This document shows positions 24,414 to 32,120 of a stretch of 46,875 bases of DNA, piece by piece. The notes below the pieces were generated by a model. It made no database searches. It was given only the letters and a program-made list of their open reading frames with translations, and was not told where the DNA came from. Within the stretch, counting starts at the first letter, position 1. Every line of letters begins with the position of its first letter. The DNA is taken from the NCBI GenBank assembly GCA_040217695.1, contig JBEHWO010000009.1, positions 1-46,875 of the forward strand, written 5' to 3'. The stretch is from CALARM01 sp040217695 (GTDB taxonomy: Bacteria; Vulcanimicrobiota; SpSt-956; JAKJGF01). Position numbers and translations under genes: made by a program.

Positions 24414-26125
24414 AGTGCCCTCTGACCGGATACGGCCAGTACCTCACCTATACCATCCAGAACCTTTTCCGGTGAAATTTTTTTAAGACACTTCAAATCA
24501 AAGGGACAGTCTTCGGGAAGTAATTTATAACATGGAGAACAGAAAGTATCTCTGTAAATAACAAGTGATTTTTCACCGTAAGGCTGCCATTCATGAGGCA
24601 GCACATGACCGCTGAAAATAATCAACAGAGGCACTCCGAGCACACCTGCTATATGACCGGGGCCGCTGTTATTTCCTATAAAAATATTACAATGTTTCAG
24701 AACTGACATAAACTGTTTCAAATCAAGTATTCCTGCAAGAGAAATGACATTATCTTTATAAACACTCAGAGCCATTATTTCTTCTATAAGGTTTATTTCC
24801 TCTTTTCCTCCGAATAAAAAGATTTTACCTTTATATTTTTTTGCAAGTAAATCAATAAGTGCAGCGAAATAAGAAGGAGGCCAGCACCTCATAGTAGTTC
24901 CTGAGCCGGGATGAATGGCTGCAATAAAAGAAGTCTCCATAATAATTGACTTTATATCTTCAGGTATATCTTCTTCAAAAGACAGTTCTGGTAAAATATA
25001 TTCATAATTTATAGTATGAACAGAAGGAACGGACATAATCAGTTCACATAACTGAACAGAAATATGCGGTTTCCATAACTGTCTTGGCACATCTTTCAAT
25101 ATATCTCCGTTCAAACTTATATTGAGAGAAACGGAACAGTCTTTACTGCTGTATCCTGCCTTATATACTGCACCTGATATATTCAGAATTTCCCTGGTAT
25201 CGCTGAATCTTCTGAGATCTATTGCGAGATCGAAATTCATTGAAAGAAGCGTTTCTTTTAATATCTCAAGCTCTGTTTTCTCAAGGAATTTTTCTCCCTT
25301 TTCCGATTTCTCATGAAAAAAATTGAAACATATAATATTATCTATTTCTTTAACAGTTTCCAGCAATGGTTTTGCCCATGGCCCGCAGAGCACGGTAATA
25401 TGAGAATCGGGAAATTTCCTTCTGAGTATTTTAATTGCAGGCAAACCTAAAATAACATCTCCTATATGATCTAATTTAACAAGGAGAATTTTTTTAATAG
25501 ATTCCGCTTTTATTCCTTTAACGTCAGGAGGTCTGAAGGTTTCATCAAGAAAAGGTTCATAATGTTTTATATATACAGGATCTTCCAGAATCAATTGTTC
25601 ATAAACTGCAGGTTCAGCATATTCCCTCTGAAGACATGTAATATGTTCGGCGGAAATGGTACCAGAAATTTTTTTACTTATATTATTTATCCAGCATAAA
25701 TCAGCAGCAGAAGAGGTATTTCTTTTAATAAATCTTTCCCGGAAAGACATATTTCCTCTGAAGAGAATCTTTTTATTTATAGAAGCACTATGACCTGTTT
25801 CAGTTACTGCTTTAATAATAACTCTGTATATTCTCCCGTCTTTTAAACCCTTTAATTCATGTACAAATGTAAATCCGGAACAGCCACTCTTTTGCACAGA
25901 CGGATAGGCGAGAGCAACATCAGGCCTGGCCTGGCCGTATCTGGCATTGCCGAGGAACTGAGCTTCAAAATAAATTTCAATCCTCTCTATAGTCTTATTT
26001 GAAACAACCCAACCCGAAATCTCAAGGGAATCAAAAAAAATCTCCAGATTATCGCAGTGAATAATTATATTTTTTAATCTCTTTATATAAGTAATGAGAG
26101 GCCTTAAGAGTGATTTTATAAACAT
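24410..26125 (-). CDS. GT9 heptosyltransferase-like protein with N-terminal beta-domain
   Basis: Residues about 25-125 form a beta-sandwich often attached to glycan enzymes (ISGWVVSNKTIERIEIYFE, then NARYGQARPDVALAYPS). The catalytic GT9 part starts near 208 (KKILLVKLDHIGDVILGLPAIKILR) and has IAAIHPGSGTTMRCWPP and IGNNSGPGHIAGVLGVP, the usual acceptor and sugar-nucleotide regions. A cysteine set CSPC, CP and C follows near the end. GT9 enzymes transfer heptose or similar sugars in LPS or glycan assembly. No Shine-Dalgarno sequence precedes ATG 26125; heptads end 15 nt upstream. It forms an operon with the next gene. Confidence 0.9.
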   Translation of the reverse strand: MFIKSLLRPLITYIKRLKNIIIHCDNLEIFFDSLEISGWVVSNKTIERIEIYFEAQFLGNARYGQARPDVALAYPSVQKSGCSGFTFVHELKGLKDGRIYRVIIKAVTETGHSASINKKILFRGNMSFRERFIKRNTSSAADLCWINNISKKISGTISAEHITCLQREYAEPAVYEQLILEDPVYIKHYEPFLDETFRPPDVKGIKAESIKKILLVKLDHIGDVILGLPAIKILRRKFPDSHITVLCGPWAKPLLETVKEIDNIICFNFFHEKSEKGEKFLEKTELEILKETLLSMNFDLAIDLRRFSDTREILNISGAVYKAGYSSKDCSVSLNISLNGDILKDVPRQLWKPHISVQLCELIMSVPSVHTINYEYILPELSFEEDIPEDIKSIIMETSFIAAIHPGSGTTMRCWPPSYFAALIDLLAKKYKGKIFLFGGKEEINLIEEIMALSVYKDNVISLAGILDLKQFMSVLKHCNIFIGNNSGPGHIAGVLGVPLLIIFSGHVLPHEWQPYGEKSLVIYRDTFCSPCYKLLPEDCPFDLKCLKKISPEKVLDGIGEVLAVSGQRAL

Positions 26126-26515
26126 AATTTATTTAACAATCGTGACGCGTAACGCGTGACACGTAACGCGTGACGGGAGAGCTGTAATTTGTTATAAACT
26201 AACTATAAATGTTTATGCCCGGGTCAGTAACATTTGACATTACATTTCGTAAATTTTCTATCCCCGTCAGATAATTCCTTTTTTATAAGAAATTTTACTA
26301 AAAACTTGAATTTTTTTATTTTCTTATGTAATATGTAGTGAGTGGTGATCGGTGAGTCGTGAGTCGTGAGTCGTGAAAAGTGAGTATGCGAACCATGTTC
26401 GCCCGGGTACCGGCAAAAACATGCACTACGAACCAGGCATCACGCATTACGCATCACGCGTCACGATTATAACGCGTCACGATTATAATACATCACTATT
26501 CAGAAAGGATGTCAT
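26126..26515. other. Divergent intergenic region rich in heptads and a hairpin element
   Basis: Heptads at 26139-26176 are followed by a diverged tail (GAGAGCTGTAATTTG, later TTTATGCCC and CAGTAA) resembling tail family 3. 26337-26385 holds GTGAGTG, GTGATCG, GTGAGTC and GTGAAAA units. 26386-26424 holds tail family 4 (hairpin GCGAAC/GTTCGC then CCCGGGTACCGG). 26436-26495 is the facing block, GCATCAC and GCGTCAC units with two ATTATAA stretches. No ORF is present. Confidence 0.85.
26306..26334 (+). promoter_or_regulatory. Probable promoter of the methyltransferase-GT2 operon
   Basis: TTGAAT (26306-26311), 17-bp spacer, TAATAT (26329-26334). The transcript would begin at the first GTGA heptad, so both facing blocks would lie in its 5' leader as a potential hairpin. 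Confidence 0.55.
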
Positions 26516-27355
26516 ATGGATTTTTCGCTGTTAACCGGAGAAAAAGAAGAAGATCTCGGCATGGGAATACCTTATGAAAGATGGTCTTTATCAAATCTTC
26601 TGGAAAAATTATATTTTGTATATGATTTTTCAACGGTTCTCGAAGGGCCCGGAGACGGTATGGCCGGCATAAAAGGTCTGAACAGTATACCTCTGGCCGG
26701 GAGAAACTGCCATGTTTCAGTAATTCTTCCTTCTGAAAAACAGATTGAAATAGCCGGTTATGTTTACAGACAGCATAATATGGATGTAACCTTTAAGAAA
26801 TCTGAAAATTTTGAAATGGATTATCCTGATAAATCCTTTGATTTTGTATGGAATTTCTGTGTTACTCATATTCTGGATTCGGAAAAAATCATAGATAACA
26901 TGGTAAGAATTTCCAGTAAATACGTAATGATTATTGTACCGAACCTCCTTAACTACGGATTTTTGCTCCATAAAATAGACCACTTACTCACAGGGGAACC
27001 ATGGATTCACGGAAATATAAATTATATGAATATACCAAAAATAAAAACTGCTCTTGAAAAACGGGGTATGTCAGTACAGCAGACCTTTCTTGTAGATATT
27101 CCTTTCTGGCCTGATATAGATAAACCTGTAGAGACGGTTATAGGTAATTTCATCCCCTTCCTGAAAAAATGGCTGAAGAAAAGAGCTGAAGAAAGATATA
27201 AAACATGCTCTCATAAATTTGACAACCTCCCCTATTTTACACATGACCCTGATTTCGAAAAACTCATGGGTAAATTGAGTTTTATAGAAAGATATTTTCC
27301 TGAATTTATCAGGGTATTATTTGCCCATCATAATGGAGTTATTGCCCGGAAATAA
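26516..27355 (+). CDS. Class I SAM-dependent methyltransferase-like protein
   Basis: The 279-residue protein has the order of a methyltransferase type 11 fold. The nucleotide-binding loop is VLEGPGDGMAGIKG (about 40-53), with VSVILPSEKQIEIA after it; YPDKSFDFVWNFCVTHIL (about 102-119) matches the motif-IV region and YVMIIVPNLLNYG a later strand. The glycine loop is atypical (EGPGDGMAG), so activity is inferred. Its overlap with the GT2 gene suggests modification of a glycan or lipid intermediate. ATG 26516 has AAAGGATG 6 nt upstream. Confidence 0.8.
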   Translation: MDFSLLTGEKEEDLGMGIPYERWSLSNLLEKLYFVYDFSTVLEGPGDGMAGIKGLNSIPLAGRNCHVSVILPSEKQIEIAGYVYRQHNMDVTFKKSENFEMDYPDKSFDFVWNFCVTHILDSEKIIDNMVRISSKYVMIIVPNLLNYGFLLHKIDHLLTGEPWIHGNINYMNIPKIKTALEKRGMSVQQTFLVDIPFWPDIDKPVETVIGNFIPFLKKWLKKRAEERYKTCSHKFDNLPYFTHDPDFEKLMGKLSFIERYFPEFIRVLFAHHNGVIARK

Positions 27356-28275
27356 TGAAACATTTTCACTCTCAGGAAACAGATAACACTTTAAGCTGCA
27401 GTATCGGCATAATGGCCTATAATGAAGGAGCCAATATAGGTCATCTGCTCAAATCACTTACAAATCAAAAACTGTCCTCTGTCACCATAAAAGAAATCAT
27501 AGTCATAGCAAGCGGCTGTATTGACAATACAGAAGAAATAGTAAAAAATTATATACCCTTTGACAGCAGAGTACGTCTTATAGTTCAGAAAGAACGGAAG
27601 GGAAAGGCTTCGGCAGTAAACCTGTTTTTACGTGAAGCTACAGAGAAAATCCTTGTTCTGGAGAGTGCAGACACTCTGCCCGGAGAAGATACAATAGAAA
27701 AGCTGGTAATGCCCTTTTCAGACAGTAATACAGGCATGACCGGAGCTCATCCTGTTCCAGTGAATAAAAACAATGATTTTACAGGTTTTGCCGTACATCT
27801 CCTGTGGGAATTACATCATCAGCTATCACTTTATTACCCGAAAATGGGTGAGTTAATAGCATTCAGAAATATATTCTATAAAATTCCAGAAAGTACTTCC
27901 GTAGACGAAGCGTCAATAGAACCGCTTGTAAAAGGACAGGGATTTCAAATACTATATGTGCCTGAAGCTATTGTAATCAATAAAGGTGCCGAACATATAG
28001 CCGATTTTATAAGAGTAAGAAGAAGAATATTTGCAGGTCATCTGGCTATAAAGAAAAAATTCGGTTACGAAGTATCTACAATGAAAGTCACCAGAATTTT
28101 GAAGATTCTGCTCAAGAGCTACAATAAATTCGGCCTGAAAAAATCACTCTATATACCTCTTGTAGCAGCAGTGGAATGTTATGCCAGAATTCTCGGTATG
28201 ATAGATTATTATATATATAAAACAGAATTTGCAGTATGGGAAATAGCTACGACAACTAAAAATTTGCTTCAGTAA
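27355..28275 (+). CDS. Family 2 glycosyltransferase
   Basis: The 306-residue protein starts its GT-A fold at residue 16 (IGIMAYNEGANIGHLLKSL). The usual DxD region reads VLESADTLPGED, with Glu-Ser-Ala-Asp in place of Asp-Ala-Asp, and DEASIEPLVKGQGF follows later. It resembles GT2 enzymes that make polysaccharide or glycolipid precursors. There is a moderately hydrophobic segment near the end (LYIPLVAAVECYARILG). The start ATG overlaps the preceding TAA by one base (TAATG), so it is co-translated with the methyltransferase. Confidence 0.88.
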   Translation: MKHFHSQETDNTLSCSIGIMAYNEGANIGHLLKSLTNQKLSSVTIKEIIVIASGCIDNTEEIVKNYIPFDSRVRLIVQKERKGKASAVNLFLREATEKILVLESADTLPGEDTIEKLVMPFSDSNTGMTGAHPVPVNKNNDFTGFAVHLLWELHHQLSLYYPKMGELIAFRNIFYKIPESTSVDEASIEPLVKGQGFQILYVPEAIVINKGAEHIADFIRVRRRIFAGHLAIKKKFGYEVSTMKVTRILKILLKSYNKFGLKKSLYIPLVAAVECYARILGMIDYYIYKTEFAVWEIATTTKNLLQ

Positions 28276-28318
28276 TTTCCAGAAGCTGTAGAGAGCCGTC
28301 TGTATATATGATATAATA

Positions 28319-28414
28319 AGTGAGTAGTGAGTAGGGGCGTTTTATAAAACGCCCTGTGAGAAAATACGAATCACGCATCATGAACCACCCGTCACGCGTC
28401 ACGCGTCACGCCAA
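28319..28414. repeat. Heptads, a 20-bp palindrome and facing GCGTCAC units
   Basis: GTGAGTA units (28319-28333) precede the perfect palindrome at 28335-28354 (GGGCGTTTTA/TAAAACGCCC). 28370-28412 holds reverse-oriented units, including three GCGTCAC, 12 nt before the Shine-Dalgarno sequence of the next gene. Confidence 0.85.
28335..28354 (+). terminator. Probable terminator palindrome after the GT2 gene
   Basis: A perfect 20-bp palindrome that shares its GGGCG/CGCCC base with the terminator at 18379. No T-tract follows, so termination is likely but weaker. Confidence 0.5.
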
Positions 28415-28430
28415 TAAAGGAGACTTATAA

Positions 28431-28811
28431 ATGCTCATAGAACCAAGAGGTCCTGTAGAACATTTTTTATGGGGAAAATTCATAATATGCGGTAAAGAAC
28501 ACAGCAGCACCGTAGGTGCCGGTAAAGATATAAGACTTATAGGGAAAGAAGTTACAAAATGGGAAGAAAGAAAAGGTCATCGTATCAATGCATCTATGAT
28601 AACAGGCGTAATGAATAAAAATATTGACATTTTAATAGTAGGAATAGGAGTGGAAGGTAATATAGAATTTCCTGAAGAATTGAAAAGTTCCATCATAGAA
28701 AATGGTATAAAAGAACTTATAGTAGAAAAAACTCTAAATGCATGTAAAATATACAATAAATTATTCAATGAAGGTAAGAATGTAGCTCTCCTGGCCCATG
28801 GAACATGTTAA
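28431..28811 (+). CDS. Mth938-domain protein
   Basis: The 126-residue protein resembles the Mth938-like fold (DUF498), a small alpha/beta domain of unknown function found in all domains of life. Typical parts are IRLIGKEVTKWEERKGHRIN, DILIVGIGVEGNIEFPEEL and a late ALLAHGTC. In eukaryotic relatives (AAMDC, NDUFAF3) the fold assists assembly or expression, but no activity can be transferred to this protein. ATG 28431 has AAAGGAG 8 nt upstream. Confidence 0.8.
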   Translation: MLIEPRGPVEHFLWGKFIICGKEHSSTVGAGKDIRLIGKEVTKWEERKGHRINASMITGVMNKNIDILIVGIGVEGNIEFPEELKSSIIENGIKELIVEKTLNACKIYNKLFNEGKNVALLAHGTC

Positions 28812-28851
28812 AATTACATGAAGCTTTAAAGAAAATATACATTCTACCAGA

Positions 28852-28910
28852 TGAGAATCTATTCCTCCCGTAGAAACTGTTCCTCCCGTAACGCGTAACG
28901 CGTTACGATT
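28852..28910. repeat. Heptads with a partial tail family 1
   Basis: On the minus strand, GTTACGC-type units (28886-28908) lead into ACGGGAGGAACA, a duplicated ACGGGAGGAATA and ATTCTCAT. This matches the tails at 31990 and 14881. Confidence 0.75.
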
Positions 28911-28938
28911 CCGCTATAAATACATTAATCCGTATTTA

Positions 28939-29745
28939 TCAATACTCAGTCGGTGCCATGTCAGTTCCGCATACAGGGCATATTACTCTGACGTTATTAT
29001 TATTTATCTTTTTATAAACATAATCTTTTTTTCCGACAGGACAGTATGATAAACTGCGCATGTAAGGATGGCCGTCTTTCCCGGGTTTCAGTAAAGTATT
29101 CAAACTATCGGGATAACATCCATAGTCCATTTTATACATACTGAGAGCTGTAAGAATATTTTTGATGCCACAGGTGCAAACATCTTTCTGCGCATCAGCT
29201 CTTTTCCCCTGATAATAAGCCACATCCTGTTCAAGAAGAGATTCAAGTTTATCCAGTCCTCCCTGTTTTGAGGCAAGTTCCAGAGCTTTCGAATTACATT
29301 GTGAAGCTTCACTGTATTTCCCCTGCTGCATAAGCTCTTTACTCCTGTAATACCAGTACTCCCATCTATTCTGATCTACAGTATTACCCTGAGTATTACC
29401 CTGAGTATTACCTGAAGTTTTACCGGAAGCCTGTAAAGCTTTCTGTTTATAAGTTGCAGCGGTGCTGTTACCGGGGTCGAGATTCAAAACCAGATCATAG
29501 CATATAATGGATTTACTATAATTGCCAAGTGCATAATAAGAATTCCCTTCATTACATAATGCTCTGATATTTTGCGGATCAAGCCTCAGGGCGCCGTCAT
29601 AATATTCGATTGCTTCTTTATATTTTCCCTGTGAATACAGCTTATTTCCGTAATCAACAAGTTCATCCGCAGTCTGGGCATTGACAGGTAAAAGAGTTAA
29701 TAAAAATAAAAACAAATAAAGTAATAAACCTGTTTTAAAATTCAT
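28939..29745 (-). CDS. Exported TPR protein with pseudopilin-like C-terminal domain
   Basis: A signal peptide (MNFKTGLLLYLFLFLLTLLP, then VNAQ) is followed by TPRs (about 25-100 and 127-165) with a GNTQ-repeat linker near 111-122. The C-terminal 80 residues resemble the soluble part of type II secretion pseudopilins: IKNILTALSMYKMDYGCYPDSLNTLLKPG (from about 194), with Cys190, Cys192, Cys210, Cys235, Cys256 and Cys259 added. The N-terminal pilin helix is absent, so it is not a pilin. The cysteines suggest disulfides or metal binding outside the cytoplasm. Function is unknown. Confidence 0.75.
   Translation of the reverse strand: MNFKTGLLLYLFLFLLTLLPVNAQTADELVDYGNKLYSQGKYKEAIEYYDGALRLDPQNIRALCNEGNSYYALGNYSKSIICYDLVLNLDPGNSTAATYKQKALQASGKTSGNTQGNTQGNTVDQNRWEYWYYRSKELMQQGKYSEASQCNSKALELASKQGGLDKLESLLEQDVAYYQGKRADAQKDVCTCGIKNILTALSMYKMDYGCYPDSLNTLLKPGKDGHPYMRSLSYCPVGKKDYVYKKINNNNVRVICPVCGTDMAPTEY
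29389..29416. repeat. 12-bp coding tandem repeat
   Basis: About two and a half copies of a 12-bp unit encode Gly-Asn-Thr-Gln inside the TPR/pseudopilin-like gene. Confidence 0.8.
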
Positions 29746-29865
29746 AATCTTCTCATCTCCTCATGTGAATATTTTATATATAGTGTATTTCATAACTTAT
29801 TAGGATTTAAGTAACGTAACAGGTAAACTTGTAACCATTTATGAATTATTTATATGAGAATCCTT

Positions 29866-29918
29866 CACATTACGCATTACGAAGTTATTATTTATGGATA
29901 GTTATTAAACTGACTGTA
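29866..29918. repeat. Tail family 5 attached to ATTACGC heptads
   Basis: CATTACGCATTACGAAG is followed by TTATTATTTATGGATAGTTAT. The same arrangement, inverted, is at 37308-37360, and a partial copy at 34078-34110. Confidence 0.75.
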
Positions 29919-29919
29919 G

Positions 29920-30732
29920 TTATTCGATTTTATTCAAAGAAATTCCTTCTCTTGAAGTATTTATGATCAACTCTGTAAAATTCTTCAGCCTTTTATTATA
30001 AGTTAAATCAAGCATATATTCTGCATTAAAATTCGAAAGAGATCGGAAGAGTGAACCTTTTATATCAGATTCATCTTTTGCAAATTCAGAGAGCATGTTT
30101 TTTACTTTTTTTCTCCTGAGATTTCCTTTATGAGATAGAGGGCAGAAACAGCATGTAACTGGAAATCCTTTTTCAAGAGCATATCTTCTTATTTTTTCTT
30201 CTTCTACATACATTAAAGGTCTTATAACTTTAAATTTTTCAGACCCTCCTTCAAAAATCGGGAGCATCGTTTCAATCCTGCCGTTATACATCATTGAAAG
30301 TAATACTGATTCAATAAAATCATCTCTATGATGTCCCAGGGCTATCTTCTGACAGCCATGCATATCTGCCTGCCTGTAAAGAATAGCTCTTCTCTGTCTT
30401 GAACAATAAAAACATCCGTCTTCAGATTTTTCTCTGTCATTAAAAACAGTTTCATAAATATCACTTTTTATTACCTGATAATCATATCTGTTTTCTTCCA
30501 GCCATTTTACAATCGGATCAACAGAAAATCCCGGGAAACCCGGATGGACAATATAAACAGAAAGGGAAAATTCGACAGGAGCACGTTTCTGAAGGCGGGA
30601 AAGGACATCAAGCATTGTAAAAGAATCTTTACCGCCTGAAAGGGCTACAAGAATTTTGTCTCCATCTTCTATCATGTTATAATCTCTGATAGCACATCCT
30701 ATTTTTCTGTATATATTCTTCATGTATGACAT
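29920..30732 (-). CDS. TtcA-like tRNA thiolation PP-loop protein
   Basis: The 270-residue protein has the ATP-pyrophosphatase loop SGGKDS (32-37), CFYC (Cys107, Cys110), GHHRDDFIESVLLSM, and CCFCP (Cys194, Cys195, Cys197). TtcA enzymes hold a 4Fe-4S cluster on a CxxC pair and a third cysteine and put sulfur on C32 of some tRNAs; these residues are present. Specificity for C32 against another thiolation is not certain. It is a paralog of the PP-loop domain in the gene at 32121-33947. The ATG follows heptads and ATTAT without a Shine-Dalgarno sequence. Confidence 0.88.
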   Translation of the reverse strand: MSYMKNIYRKIGCAIRDYNMIEDGDKILVALSGGKDSFTMLDVLSRLQKRAPVEFSLSVYIVHPGFPGFSVDPIVKWLEENRYDYQVIKSDIYETVFNDREKSEDGCFYCSRQRRAILYRQADMHGCQKIALGHHRDDFIESVLLSMMYNGRIETMLPIFEGGSEKFKVIRPLMYVEEEKIRRYALEKGFPVTCCFCPLSHKGNLRRKKVKNMLSEFAKDESDIKGSLFRSLSNFNAEYMLDLTYNKRLKNFTELIINTSREGISLNKIE

Positions 30733-30734
30733 AT

Positions 30735-30835
30735 AATCGTAACGCGTAACGCGTAACGCGTGACGGGTGGTGCGTTACGCGTAAATTTCACTCTTCCCCC
30801 TTCACGACTCACGACTCACTTTTCTTAAAAACTAT
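30735..30835. repeat. GTAACGC heptads facing CACGACT heptads
   Basis: 30738-30783 holds GTAACGC three times, GTGACGG, GTGGTGC and GTTACGC. 30787-30820 is reverse-oriented (TTTCACT, TTCACGA, CTCACGACTCAC) and runs into the 3' end of the receiver-kinase gene. Confidence 0.88.
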
Positions 30836-31900
30836 AGTAAAAGTACTTCCCTGATTTTCTTCAGATTTTATCTGAAAAGTCGCTTTATGGGCATCCAGAA
30901 TTTTCCGGCAAATCCTTATTCCCAGACCTGTCCCCATTTCTTCTTCTGTACCGGATGTGGAATAAACCTTTCCTTCTCCGAGCAGTTCTTTTATCTTGGC
31001 CTCTGACATTCCTACACCGCTGTCTTTTATGTATAATATAAAATTACTTTCTTCTTCTTTTGCAGAGACTTCGATATTACCTCCTCTGGGAGTAAATTTA
31101 ATAGAATTACTTATCAAATTTGTAATAACCTGGGAAATTTTGTTTACATCGAAAGAAAGGATAAAATTTTCCGGCACATTATTTATTAAAGATATATTTT
31201 TCCCATCTGCCGTAAATTTATGAAGTTTTATAATTTCATCTGTTAATTCCTTCAGACGACACTCGTCAATATTCAGGGCAAACGTATCGGATTCCTGAAG
31301 AGCCAGTGTAAGAATATCCTTTACATATTGAAGCTGTTTCTGGGCTGCTTTGTTAATTATATCAATCAATTCCTTCTGAATATCATTCATGGGATTGGAA
31401 AAATCTCTGTTCAGAAGTAAACCGGAACTGTTTAAAATACTTGTAAAAGGTGAGAGCAGGTCATGGGAAACTATATGTAAAAAATCATTTTTTAATTTAT
31501 TCAATCTCTTTAATTCATCTTCCCTGTGTTTTATCCTGAGGGATGTTCTCACTCTTGCTTTAAGCTCGGTTTCTGAAACTGGTTTTTTAATATAATCTAC
31601 GGCTCCCAGGTCCAGCCCTTTTTCCACATCTTCATCCTGAATCCTGGCAGACACAAGAATTATCGGAATATCTCTGGTTTTATTATTATCTGAAAGTATT
31701 TTACAGACTTCGAGGCCATCCATTTCCGGCATCATTATATCGAGTAAAATAAGATCAGGAAGTTCTTTCAGGGCAAGCTTTACAGCATCTTTACCGTTAT
31801 CGGCTTTTATCAGTTCATATTTATCTTCAAGAATTAATTCCAGTAAAAATATATTTGCCGGTTCATCATCAACTATTAAAATCTTATCTTTACCATCCAT
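30809..31900 (-). CDS. Receiver - histidine kinase protein
   Basis: In 363 residues, a receiver domain (1-120: VDDEP, Asp54 in LLDIMMP, Lys106 in KKPVSE) is followed by a short coiled coil, a dimerisation/phosphoacceptor helix with His146 (LHIVSHDLLSPF) and a HATPase domain (Asn265 in NLISNSIKFT, DSGVGMS, GTGLGI). There is no membrane segment or PAS, so it is a soluble kinase controlled by its receiver. It may take phosphate from another kinase, the obvious candidate being the fusion kinase at 32121-33947. A terminator lies between the two, so they need not share a transcript. Confidence 0.92.
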   Translation of the reverse strand: MDGKDKILIVDDEPANIFLLELILEDKYELIKADNGKDAVKLALKELPDLILLDIMMPEMDGLEVCKILSDNNKTRDIPIILVSARIQDEDVEKGLDLGAVDYIKKPVSETELKARVRTSLRIKHREDELKRLNKLKNDFLHIVSHDLLSPFTSILNSSGLLLNRDFSNPMNDIQKELIDIINKAAQKQLQYVKDILTLALQESDTFALNIDECRLKELTDEIIKLHKFTADGKNISLINNVPENFILSFDVNKISQVITNLISNSIKFTPRGGNIEVSAKEEESNFILYIKDSGVGMSEAKIKELLGEGKVYSTSGTEEEMGTGLGIRICRKILDAHKATFQIKSEENQGSTFTIVFKKSES

Positions 31901-31974
31901 TCATTTACCTCTCTCATTATTAAATTTATCATACTGATAATCCCCCTGAAGCCGGCCGGGATTTATATGAGAAT

Positions 31975-32035
31975 CGTGACGCGTAACGCGTGACGGGAGG
32001 AACATCTCTCATACTTCGTTGTGACCGAAACGGTC
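31975..32035. repeat. Heptads with complete tail family 1
   Basis: GTGACGC, GTAACGC and GTGACGG lead to GGAGGAACA, TCTCAT, CTTCGTTGTGACCG, AAA, CGGTC. The GACCG/CGGTC pair (32023-32035) forms a small hairpin. Confidence 0.8.
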
Positions 32036-32057
32036 ATGGCCGTTTTCAGGATTAAAA

Positions 32058-32098
32058 GATTACCGGGAACAGGAATTAGACCAATCATCCCGGTAATC
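32058..32098 (-). terminator. Rho-independent terminator of the TtcA-kinase fusion gene
   Basis: Perfect 11-bp arms GATTACCGGGA (32058-32068) and its complement (32088-32098) with a 19-nt loop. On the minus strand TTTT follows. It lies just after the gene end at 32121. Confidence 0.75.
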
Positions 32099-32120
32099 CC
32101 ATAAATCCTGTAAACCCCGG

